From Oscillospiraceae bacterium (lineage in GTDB: Bacteria; Bacillota; Clostridia; Oscillospirales; Acutalibacteraceae), in assembly GCA_019422905.1 (NCBI GenBank), contig JAHZCM010000106.1, positions 2,009 to 7,086 on the forward strand: DNA of 5,078 bases. Reading direction: 5' to 3'. Below, in pieces: positions 1 to 5,078 of this stretch. The notes beneath the pieces were generated by a model. The model ran no database searches and was not told the DNA's origin. It was given only the letters and a program-made list of their open reading frames with translations. The first letter of the stretch is position 1; every line of letters starts with the position of its first letter. The position numbers and the translations under genes are program-made.

Positions 1-772
1 GCTGGTGCGGGAAACGCGCGCCGGCCAGCTCGTAAAGGGCTTGCTTCTGCTCATCTTTTTGTTTTTGATCTCCTCGTATCTGCAGCTGGTCATGCTCAGC
101 CAGGTGCTGGCTTATTTCTTCAATTTTGCGTTTGTCGCGATTCTGATCGTGTTCCAGCCGGAGATCCGGAAGGCTTTGGAGCAGATGGGCCGCAGCAATA
201 TGGGCCAGTCGATTGCCAATGCGGTCGGCGGTCGCGACCGGGACAGGGAGAAGGTCCAGATGCGCAAGGCGATCAATGCGATTGTGGAGGGCGTCGGAAT
301 TTTGCAGCAGCTCAAAATGGGCGCGTTGGTCGTCTTTGAACGCCAGACGAAGCTCGGCGAAATTATCGAGACAGGGACGCAGATCAACTGCGAGCCGTCC
401 GGCCAGATTGTCGGGAACATCTTTTTCAACAAAGCGCCGCTGCATGACGGCGCCATGATTATCCGAAACGGTATGATTCACGCGGCGGGCTGCATTCTGC
501 CGCTGACGAAGAACGCTTCCGTTTCCGCGGAGCTGGGAACGCGCCACAGGGCGGCGCTCGGCGTCAGTGAGGAATCCGACGCGGTCGTAGTCGTCGTGTC
601 GGAGGAGACCGGCCAGATTTCCATTGCGGTCAACGGCGTGCTTGCGCGCCGGTTCACAAAGGATACGCTGCGCGATGTGCTGGAAAATTACCTGATCCCG
701 CAGGAGGAAAAGACCTCCACGGTGCGCCGCGGCCTCAGCTTCATCTCGGGCAGAAGGACGGTGAAAAAGTGA
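1..772 (+). CDS. cdaA: Diadenylate cyclase CdaA (DisA_N domain), 5' end cut off by window edge
   Basis: Membrane-bound enzyme that condenses two ATP into cyclic di-AMP, the messenger controlling potassium/osmolyte balance and cell-wall homeostasis in Firmicutes. The reading frame is open to the left edge. The first visible codons (LVRETRAGQLVKG) match the segment between the first and second membrane helices of CdaA (B. subtilis VIRGTKAVQLLKG), so roughly 35-40 N-terminal residues including helix 1 lie outside. Two hydrophobic helices follow (about bases 35-95 and 107-160), then FQPEIRKALEQMGR and the DisA_N domain. The catalytic DGA motif is at 446-454 (in LHDGA) and the GTRHR motif at 536-550; SEETGQISIAVNG follows as in the family. 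Both catalytic motifs are intact, so activity is expected. The GTG at 5 is an internal codon, not the true start. The stop overlaps the start of cdaR, as in the conserved cdaA-cdaR operon. Identification is firm; the missing N-terminus is simply the window boundary. Confidence 0.96.
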   Translation, partial: LVRETRAGQLVKGLLLLIFLFLISSYLQLVMLSQVLAYFFNFAFVAILIVFQPEIRKALEQMGRSNMGQSIANAVGGRDRDREKVQMRKAINAIVEGVGILQQLKMGALVVFERQTKLGEIIETGTQINCEPSGQIVGNIFFNKAPLHDGAMIIRNGMIHAAGCILPLTKNASVSAELGTRHRAALGVSEESDAVVVVVSEETGQISIAVNGVLARRFTKDTLRDVLENYLIPQEEKTSTVRRGLSFISGRRTVKK

Positions 773-2115
773 TGGGGAAAAACGAAAAGGCTCCCGTACA
801 GCAGGGAGAAAAAAAGAAATTCAGTATGCTGCGCGTCTTTGAAAACAACACGCTGATTCTGATGTTTTCCTTCCTGTGCGCGACCGTGATCTGGTTTGCC
901 GTGATGGCGGGCAATACGGAAGGCCGGGCGACGGTTATCCGCAACGTGCCGATTAAGGTCGAGATTTCCGAAGCAGCACAGGAAGCGGGCATTCGGATCT
1001 TCAGCATGAATTATATGTCCACGGACGTCTCCGTCACGGGCAATACACTCATCACGGGAAAACTGACGGCGGACGACGTCAGCGTAACCGCCACGCTTGA
1101 TCCGTCGATGACGATGCTGACGGGAAGCTCGATGCAGCAGTCCACCCTGACGCTGCGCGCGACGAAGAAGGGGAATACGCTTGCGGAGTACGAGGTGGAG
1201 AGCATTTCGCCTTCGGAAGTCACCGTAGTGTACGATAAATATAAGGAAACGCAGCTCTCTCTGGAAACCGACATTCAATACACGGTGGCGGAGAGCTATT
1301 ATGCGTCCGCAACGCCTACGCTTTCCACGGATCTTGTGACGGTGTCCGGCCCGGAAAGCGAGGTCAACAAGGTTTCCCGCGCCGTGCTTGTCTATGCGTT
1401 TTCCGATGAGCTGACGCAGTCGAACTCCATATCCTGCAAGATCACGCTGTACGATGTGAACGGCGATGTGATCGACCCGACGGAAAAGTATCTCACCTTA
1501 AGCGATAATACGGTGGATGTTTCCATTCCGGTGACAAGCCGCCAGACCGTCCAGCTCGTTGCGGACATCCGCAATAAACCGGAGAGCTTTGCGGATAACC
1601 GCATCACGATTGACCCGGAGACGATTGAGATCGCGGGGGACAGCGAGACGATCTCAAAGTATGACAAGCTGACGCTCGCGACGCCGATCAATTTCCTCGA
1701 TGTTACGCCGGACAACACAACGTTTCAGGTGGCGATTCCGGTGCCGAGCGGTGTGACGAATATCAGCCGCGTGGAAACCGCGACGGTCACGTTTAACATG
1801 AACGGCTATTCGGAAACGGAACTGACCACGAGTAATATCAGCGTGATCAATGCTCCGGACGGAAAGACGGCGGAGCTGTCGACGAAGAACCTGACGGTTC
1901 GCGTGATCGGCACTGCGGCGCAGATTTCCAAGCTGACGGGTGATTCCGTGTTCTGCACGGTGGATTTATCCACGATTCCCGACCCGAGCGGCAGCATGGA
2001 GGTACCGGTCACGGTATCGATCAGCAATGCGGAATCCTGCTGGGTGACTGGTACGTATACGGCGCATGTCACAGTTTCGGATGCGGCCGTTTCGGCAAAT
2101 GCGGACACCGACTGA
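772..2115 (+). CDS. cdaR: CdaR, YbbR-repeat regulator of diadenylate cyclase
   Basis: Membrane-anchored extracytoplasmic protein known in Bacillus and relatives to bind CdaA and modulate c-di-AMP synthesis. It has 447 residues from the ATG at 772. A Lys-rich cytoplasmic tail (1-22) is followed by one membrane helix at about 27-46 (NTLILMFSFLCATVIWFAVMA) and then four tandem YbbR-type repeats. The recurring core, V.V.G followed by a hydrophobic strand, has its glycine at residues 90, 193, 289 and 380, giving repeats of about 91-103 residues. The outer part is rich in Thr, Ser and Asp and beta-like, as expected for the family. The ATG shares one base with the cdaA stop (TGATG). An in-frame GTG at 769 would give a 4-base overlap; the nearest AAGGA (754-758) lies 10 bases before the GTG and 13 before the ATG, so the start is uncertain by one codon. 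The overlap implies translational coupling to cdaA. glmM, the usual third gene, does not follow. Confidence 0.93.
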   Translation: MGKNEKAPVQQGEKKKFSMLRVFENNTLILMFSFLCATVIWFAVMAGNTEGRATVIRNVPIKVEISEAAQEAGIRIFSMNYMSTDVSVTGNTLITGKLTADDVSVTATLDPSMTMLTGSSMQQSTLTLRATKKGNTLAEYEVESISPSEVTVVYDKYKETQLSLETDIQYTVAESYYASATPTLSTDLVTVSGPESEVNKVSRAVLVYAFSDELTQSNSISCKITLYDVNGDVIDPTEKYLTLSDNTVDVSIPVTSRQTVQLVADIRNKPESFADNRITIDPETIEIAGDSETISKYDKLTLATPINFLDVTPDNTTFQVAIPVPSGVTNISRVETATVTFNMNGYSETELTTSNISVINAPDGKTAELSTKNLTVRVIGTAAQISKLTGDSVFCTVDLSTIPDPSGSMEVPVTVSISNAESCWVTGTYTAHVTVSDAAVSANADTD

Positions 2116-2128
2116 TTCAAAATTGAAG

Positions 2129-2167
2129 AAGCCCGCCGGATTCCCAAAAGGGAAGCGGCGGGCTTTT
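2129..2167 (+). terminator. Rho-independent terminator of cdaA-cdaR, probably bidirectional
   Basis: Perfect 10-bp stem AAGCCCGCCG (2129-2138) with CGGCGGGCTT (2156-2165). It is extended inward by a second stem, TTCCC (2141-2145) with GGGAA (2150-2154), closing an AAAA loop, with small asymmetric bulges between the two stems. On the + strand it ends in a short T run (2164-2167), 13 bases after the cdaR stop. Read on the - strand, the same hairpin is followed by a T-rich tail TTCTTCAATTTT, so it can also end the convergent small gene at 2195-2455. The stem is very strong; the + strand T tract is short. Confidence 0.88.
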
Positions 2168-2194
2168 GTATCAGAAGGGAAAGACTTGCGGACG

Positions 2195-2455
2195 CTATAG
2201 AGGAGCGGGAAAGGAAGATATGCTTGCGGTGCCGTCGGCTGCGGCAAATAACCAGTCCCGGATGGCAACCGGAACGCCGCTGGCCTGCAAAATGACGATG
2301 ACAAGGATGATGGCCGCCAAAATGGCCAGCACCTTCACGGCAAACATGTAATCGCCGTGGGTATGCTCTTCATCATGGCCGGTTTTATGCGGCGTATTTT
2401 CTTCCTTATTCTGCGCGGACGGCTTGACAGGCTCAGAGCTGGGCTGCTTCTTCAT
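2195..2455 (-). CDS. Small single-pass membrane protein with His/acidic-rich N-terminal tail, unknown function
   Basis: I do not recognise a family. It has 86 residues from an ATG at 2455-2453. Residues 1-36 are hydrophilic (Lys, Glu, Pro, Gln) and end in a cluster H23-H27-H31-H33 mixed with D28, E29, E30 and D35. A single hydrophobic helix spans about 37-57 (FAVKVLAILAAIILVIVILQ), followed by a 29-residue tail ending FPAPL. Lysines before the helix and few after suggest N-terminus inside, C-terminus outside, with an uncleaved anchor. The open frame extends 31 codons further upstream, but this start is chosen because AAAGAGGTG lies just before it at normal spacing and a good promoter (2496-2524) would start transcription inside the upstream extension. 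It converges on the cdaR terminator and diverges from recJ, so it appears to be a one-gene unit. The clean promoter, ribosome site, membrane helix and terminator together argue it is a real gene. Metal binding by the His cluster is only a guess. Confidence 0.78.
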   Translation of the reverse strand: MKKQPSSEPVKPSAQNKEENTPHKTGHDEEHTHGDYMFAVKVLAILAAIILVIVILQASGVPVAIRDWLFAAADGTASISSFPAPL

Positions 2456-2495
2456 ACCGGCACCTCTTTCCAAAAACGACAGATTTCTTCTTATT

Positions 2496-2524
2496 ATTTT
2501 AGCACAGTTTTTTTTCTTTTTCCA
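2496..2524 (-). promoter_or_regulatory. Sigma-A type promoter of the small membrane protein gene
   Basis: On the - strand: -35 TGGAAA (2524-2519, 4 of 6 to TTGACA), 17-base spacer, and -10 TAAAAT (2501-2496) preceded by TGC, forming an extended -10 element. Predicted transcription start is near 2489, giving a leader of about 34 bases before the ATG at 2455. The spacer is A-rich on the coding strand. Confidence 0.7.
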
Positions 2525-2601
2525 TACCAAAACGGCCTTTTTCTGCACAATTTAACTTTTCGTCAGGTTGACGGTGCCAAGGCGGCGCTGTTTTGGAAAA
2601 A
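2517..2601. repeat. Imperfect inverted repeat between divergent promoters
   Basis: CCAAAACGGC (2527-2536) is the inverse complement of GCTGTTTTGG (2587-2596) at 9 of 10 positions. Outside these arms TTTTT (2517-2521) faces AAAAA (2597-2601) with a 5-base offset on the left. Inside lies CGTCA-GGT-TGACG (2561-2573), a perfect short dyad. The block lies upstream of both predicted transcription starts, so it would act as DNA (operator or bend) rather than as RNA. Part of the match is low-complexity A/T, so chance is possible. Confidence 0.35.
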
Positions 2602-2635
2602 TGCCCGGAGTTTTTTAGTAATTTGTGGATTTTGG

Positions 2636-2664
2636 TTGAATAACCGGTAAAAAAATGTTAAAAT
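2636..2664 (+). promoter_or_regulatory. Sigma-A type promoter of recJ(-rel)
   Basis: -35 TTGAAT (2636-2641), 17-base spacer, -10 TAAAAT (2659-2664) preceded by TGT, an extended -10. Predicted start is near 2671. This leaves a leader of about 75 bases before the preferred recJ start, and only about 9 bases before the alternative upstream ATG at 2680. Confidence 0.75.
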
Positions 2665-2728
2665 ATCTTTTTAGAATTGATGAAACTGGGCGAGCGTGCC
2701 GGGGATATTCTCCGCAGCGCAGTTCCAC

Positions 2729-2735
2729 AGAGGGA
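2729..2735 (+). promoter_or_regulatory. Ribosome-binding site deciding the recJ start
   Basis: AGAGGGA ends 10 bases before the ATG at 2746. The alternative ATG at 2680 is preceded only by TTTTTAGAATTG, without a convincing purine-rich site. Confidence 0.55.
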
Positions 2736-2745
2736 TGACCTGATT

Positions 2746-4785
2746 ATGAATATCCGAAACTGGGAGGTTTTGCCTCTCGATAAAGAACGCGCGGCGGCGT
2801 TGGCGCAGACTTACAACATTCCTTTTTTTCTCGCAATGCTGATGAATATCCGCGGGCTGGATGACGCGGCGCAGGTGGAAGCCTTCCTCGGTGAGGGCGC
2901 GCCGCTTACGGATCCGTTCCTTTTGAAGGACATGGACCGTGCGGCGGAGCGCATTGCGCGGGCGATCGACGGCATGGAAAAAATCGCCGTGTACGGCGAC
3001 TATGACGCGGACGGCATAACCTCCACCGCAATGGTGTATTCTTACTTAGAGACGCGCGGCGCGGATGTGATGTATTACATACCGCAGCGGGAAGGGGAAG
3101 GCTATGGCATGAATGTCGGCGCGGTGGAGTATCTCGCCTCGCTCGGCGTTTCCCTGATTATCACCGTGGATAACGGCATTTCCTCCGTGCAGGAGGTGGC
3201 GCGTGCAGGGGAGCTCGGTATGGACGTGGTGATCACCGACCACCACCGCCCGCAGGAAACGCTGCCGTCGGCCACGGCCGTTGTGGATGCCTACCGCGCG
3301 GACGACGAAAGCCCCTACAAGCATTTTTCCGGCGCCGGTATAGCCTTTAAGCTCCTGATGGCGCTGGAGGAAGGGACGGGAGACACGGAGGACCTGCTCG
3401 AGGCCTACGGCGACTTGGCGGCGATCGGCACGATCGGCGACGTGGTGCCGCTGACCGGCGAAAACCGAACGCTGATCCGCGCGGGTCTGCGCCTGCTTTC
3501 AGAGAGCGACCGCCCCGGCGTGCGCGCCCTGCTCAGGGATTCCGGCTTTACAGGCCGTTCTCTGACGGCGACGAACGTGGCGTTTACGTTGGTGCCGCGC
3601 ATCAATGCTACGGGACGGATGGGCTCCCCGGACCGGGCGGTGCGGCTCCTGATCAGCGGCTACGACGAAGAGACGGCCGCGCTTTCCGCGGATATCTGCG
3701 CGGACAATGAGGAGCGCCGCCGCGTAGAGGCGTCGATTTCGGAGGCCGCGTTTGCGGATATCGAAGCGCGGGGGCTTCTGAATGACCGCGTGATCGTTGT
3801 GGACGGCGAGGACTGGCATCACGGCGTCATCGGCATCGTCGCATCCCGGATTACGGACCGGTATGGAAAGCCCTGTATCGTGCTTTCGCGCGGCGAGACG
3901 GAGGCCAAGGGCAGCGGCCGCAGCGTGGAGGGCTTTTCGCTATTTGAGGCGGTTTGTGCCTGTGGGGATATGCTGATCAAGTACGGCGGCCACCCCATGG
4001 CGGCGGGCGTGACGCTGCAAACCGATAAGATTGAGCAATTCCGTGCAGCGATCAATGCGTATGCGGCCAAGCGGTTTCCGCAGATGCCCGCACAGACCGT
4101 CACGCTGGACTGCCGGCTGAATCCGGCGGCGCTTTCGGTTTCCATGGTGGAGAGCCTTGCGAGGCTGGAGCCCTTTGGAAACGGGAACCCGCAGCCCGTG
4201 TTTGGGCTTTACAATATGACGCTGGACGATATTTCAGCGGTGGGCGGCGGCAACCATCTGCGCCTGACGCTGGAGAAGAACGGCGCGGTCATGACCGCGA
4301 TGCGCTTTAATACGAAGCCGGAGGCGTTCGTCTATCAGCGGGGGGATCGTTTGGACCTTGCCGTGCAGCTTGAGGCGCGGGAATACCGCGGCCAGCCGTC
4401 GCTGACCGTTATTGTACGCGATATCAAGCCGGCGGCGTTTGATACAGGGAAGAATATCGCGGCGCTCGCGAGCTATGCGAGCCGGCAGCGTGGGGAACCG
4501 CTGACGCAGGCGGATAAAGCGCGGCTCTGTCCGGACAGGGCATATCTTGCGGCGGCTTACCGGGCGCTGCGGGCGCTGGACGGAAAGCCGATGGATCTCA
4601 TCCGGCTCACGGCACAGCTTGGCCCGGAAAGCACGCTGGGAAAGCTCAGAACCGCACTGGACGTTTTTGAAGAGCGCGGTCTGGTCCACAGCACCCTGCA
4701 GGGCGACCGGGTTACGGCGCAAATTATGGAAACGAGCGGAAAAGTTGATATAACGCAGTCTCCTGTTCTGTCTGCACTGCAATAG
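2746..4785 (+). CDS. recJ: Single-stranded-DNA-specific exonuclease RecJ
   Basis: 5'-3' exonuclease on single-stranded DNA, metal-dependent, acting in recombinational repair and mismatch repair. It has 679 residues, between the E. coli (577) and B. subtilis (786) enzymes. The DHH domain carries YGDYDADG (83-90), VDNG (D142), DHH (165-167), IGDVVPL (D232) and the PRINATGRM motif (284-292). The DHHA1 domain has WHHGVIGIVASR (357-368), GSGRS (389-393) and GGHPMAAG (H416). An OB-fold region (about 451-565, with EPFGNGNP at 475-482) follows, then a Firmicutes-type C-terminal domain ending GKVDITQSPVLSAL. All catalytic motifs are present. The ATG at 2746 is chosen because AGAGGGA (2729-2735) precedes it and MNIRNWEVLP fits the family's N-terminus. 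An in-frame ATG at 2680 would add 22 residues without a good ribosome site. The DHH/DHHA1 pair also occurs in c-di-AMP phosphodiesterases, but the OB fold, the length and the absence of GGDEF-like or membrane segments mark this as RecJ. Confidence 0.95.
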   Translation: MNIRNWEVLPLDKERAAALAQTYNIPFFLAMLMNIRGLDDAAQVEAFLGEGAPLTDPFLLKDMDRAAERIARAIDGMEKIAVYGDYDADGITSTAMVYSYLETRGADVMYYIPQREGEGYGMNVGAVEYLASLGVSLIITVDNGISSVQEVARAGELGMDVVITDHHRPQETLPSATAVVDAYRADDESPYKHFSGAGIAFKLLMALEEGTGDTEDLLEAYGDLAAIGTIGDVVPLTGENRTLIRAGLRLLSESDRPGVRALLRDSGFTGRSLTATNVAFTLVPRINATGRMGSPDRAVRLLISGYDEETAALSADICADNEERRRVEASISEAAFADIEARGLLNDRVIVVDGEDWHHGVIGIVASRITDRYGKPCIVLSRGETEAKGSGRSVEGFSLFEAVCACGDMLIKYGGHPMAAGVTLQTDKIEQFRAAINAYAAKRFPQMPAQTVTLDCRLNPAALSVSMVESLARLEPFGNGNPQPVFGLYNMTLDDISAVGGGNHLRLTLEKNGAVMTAMRFNTKPEAFVYQRGDRLDLAVQLEAREYRGQPSLTVIVRDIKPAAFDTGKNIAALASYASRQRGEPLTQADKARLCPDRAYLAAAYRALRALDGKPMDLIRLTAQLGPESTLGKLRTALDVFEERGLVHSTLQGDRVTAQIMETSGKVDITQSPVLSALQ

Positions 4786-4811
4786 CGCGGACAGAACGGG
4801 GCAGAAGGAGA
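4759..4811 (+). promoter_or_regulatory. Hairpin around the recJ stop codon overlapping the rel ribosome-binding site
   Basis: CCTGTTCTGTC (4762-4772) pairs with GACAGAACGGG (4790-4800), 10 Watson-Crick pairs plus one T-G. It continues inward through T-G, G-C and C-G pairs (4773-4775 with 4787-4789). The recJ stop codon (4783-4785) sits in the apical loop region. Separately, TCTCCT (4759-4764) is the exact complement of AGGAGA (4806-4811), which is the core of the rel ribosome site, so an alternative fold keeping the TTCTGTC/GACAGAA stem could mask it. No T run follows, so this is not an intrinsic terminator. Pairing is read directly; a role in coupling rel translation to recJ is inference. 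Confidence 0.5.
4803..4810 (+). promoter_or_regulatory. Strong ribosome-binding site of rel
   Basis: AGAAGGAG with 8 bases before the ATG at 4819, a near-ideal Gram-positive site. It fixes the rel start, which otherwise could not be judged from a truncated frame. Confidence 0.9.
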
Positions 4812-4818
4812 GAAGAGT

Positions 4819-5078
4819 ATGGCAGAAGCATCCAAAACCTATGCGGATCTGGTGCGGCTCGCGGAATCGAGCGGCAAGGAATATGACTTGGCCCTGATTG
4901 AAAAGGGATATAAGTTTGCGGAAAATGCGCATAAGGATCAGGTTCGGCGTTCCGGTGAACCGTATATCATCCATCCGATTGCCGTGGCGTGCAAGCTGGT
5001 GGAGTTCGGTATGGATACGCCGTCGGTGGTTGCCGGCCTGCTCCACGACGTGATCGAGGATACGCCGTGTACCTATGA
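4819..5078 (+). CDS. rel: Bifunctional (p)ppGpp synthetase/hydrolase (RelA/SpoT family), 3' end cut off by window edge
   Basis: Only the first 86 codons are visible; the frame is open to the right edge. They encode the start of the HD-type (p)ppGpp hydrolase domain: a helical lead (residues 1-40), RRSGEPYIIHPIAVA (43-57) and GLLHDVIEDTPCTY (73-86). The metal-binding His/His/Asp of the hydrolase site are all present (H52, H76, D77), followed by E80 and D81, so the hydrolase half looks active. This is the pattern of the long bifunctional Rel of Firmicutes rather than of a hydrolase-dead RelA. The synthetase, TGS and ACT domains would lie beyond the window, so a short hydrolase-only protein cannot be excluded from this fragment. 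It starts 33 bases after recJ and is probably cotranscribed with it; I see no terminator between them. In B. subtilis apt separates recJ and relA; here it does not. Confidence 0.9.
   Translation, partial: MAEASKTYADLVRLAESSGKEYDLALIEKGYKFAENAHKDQVRRSGEPYIIHPIAVACKLVEFGMDTPSVVAGLLHDVIEDTPCTY

Larger units (their letters stand above)
2456..2745. other. Divergent intergenic/regulatory region between the small gene and recJ
   Basis: AT-rich compared with the flanking genes. It holds two divergent promoters (2496-2524 on -, 2636-2664 on +), an inverted-repeat block (2517-2601) and a short 13-base dyad (2561-2573). No further protein-coding gene is supported here. The only + strand open frame over the region (2357-2650) lacks a ribosome site and family resemblance. 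Confidence 0.7.

Noticed and set aside
5..7. GTG as the start of the first gene
   Set aside because: The frame is open to the left edge and residues at the edge align to an internal CdaA segment between membrane helices 1 and 2, so this is an internal valine codon.
688..1278. 196-codon open frame on the - strand over the cdaA-cdaR junction
   Set aside because: Arg/His-rich antisense shadow of two conserved genes, with no recognisable motif.
2456..2548. 31-codon N-terminal extension of the small membrane protein
   Set aside because: It contains the predicted promoter -10 and -35, is dominated by Lys from A-rich promoter DNA, and the downstream ATG has a clear ribosome site.
2357..2650. 97-codon + strand open frame opposite the small membrane gene and through the promoter region
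   Set aside because: It runs antisense to a better-supported gene and across T-rich promoter DNA; I see no ribosome site or domain.
4725..4754. Internal promoter for rel inside the end of recJ (TATAAC at 4749-4754)
   Set aside because: The -10 is reasonable but there is no acceptable -35 at 16-18 bases; probably a chance match.
2746..4785. recJ as a c-di-AMP phosphodiesterase (GdpP or NrnA type) acting against the upstream CdaA
   Set aside because: It shares the DHH/DHHA1 domains, but length, OB-fold segment, PRINATGRM motif and C-terminal domain are those of RecJ.
4762..4800. Intrinsic terminator between recJ and rel
   Set aside because: The stem is good but it is followed by purine-rich ribosome-site sequence and no T run.
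4234..5046. 270-codon open frame on the - strand across the end of recJ and start of rel
   Set aside because: It is the complement of two well-identified genes, has Arg/His-rich composition typical of antisense GC-rich frames, and shows no family motif.

Overview
The window is about 5.1 kb of bacterial chromosome with ordinary, dense coding content. By family resemblance it comes from a low-to-mid GC Gram-positive (Firmicutes/Clostridia) lineage, but one with fairly GC-rich codons. The evidence is the pair cdaA-cdaR (diadenylate cyclase and its YbbR-repeat partner), a long Firmicutes-type RecJ with an extra C-terminal domain, a Rel-type (p)ppGpp enzyme directly after recJ, strong AGGAG-type ribosome sites, and extended -10 promoters. 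I cannot name a genus from the sequence alone.

Layout. From the left edge to 2115 runs the end of an operon on the + strand: cdaA (5' end cut off by the window) followed with stop/start overlap by cdaR. A strong hairpin terminator at 2129-2167 closes it. A small gene on the - strand (2195-2455) converges on that terminator and encodes an unrecognised 86-residue single-pass membrane protein with a His/Asp/Glu-rich cytoplasmic tail. Its promoter and the recJ promoter diverge from a roughly 290-base regulatory region (2456-2745). Both have a TGnTAAAAT extended -10 and a 17-base spacer. recJ (2746-4785, + strand) is followed after 33 bases by a rel/spoT-type gene whose first 86 codons are visible before the right edge.

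How the genes relate. CdaA makes c-di-AMP at the membrane and CdaR modulates it from outside. Rel makes and degrades (p)ppGpp. RecJ is a 5'-3' single-strand DNA exonuclease of recombination and repair. Two nucleotide second-messenger systems therefore sit within about 3 kb of each other, in separate transcription units. Compared with the arrangement known from Bacillus subtilis, glmM does not follow cdaR and apt is missing between recJ and rel.

I see no mobile element, CRISPR array, tRNA, rRNA or clear novel defence system. The points most worth a second look are a hairpin around the recJ stop codon that can pair with the rel ribosome-binding site, the His-rich small membrane protein, and a dyad in the divergent promoter region.
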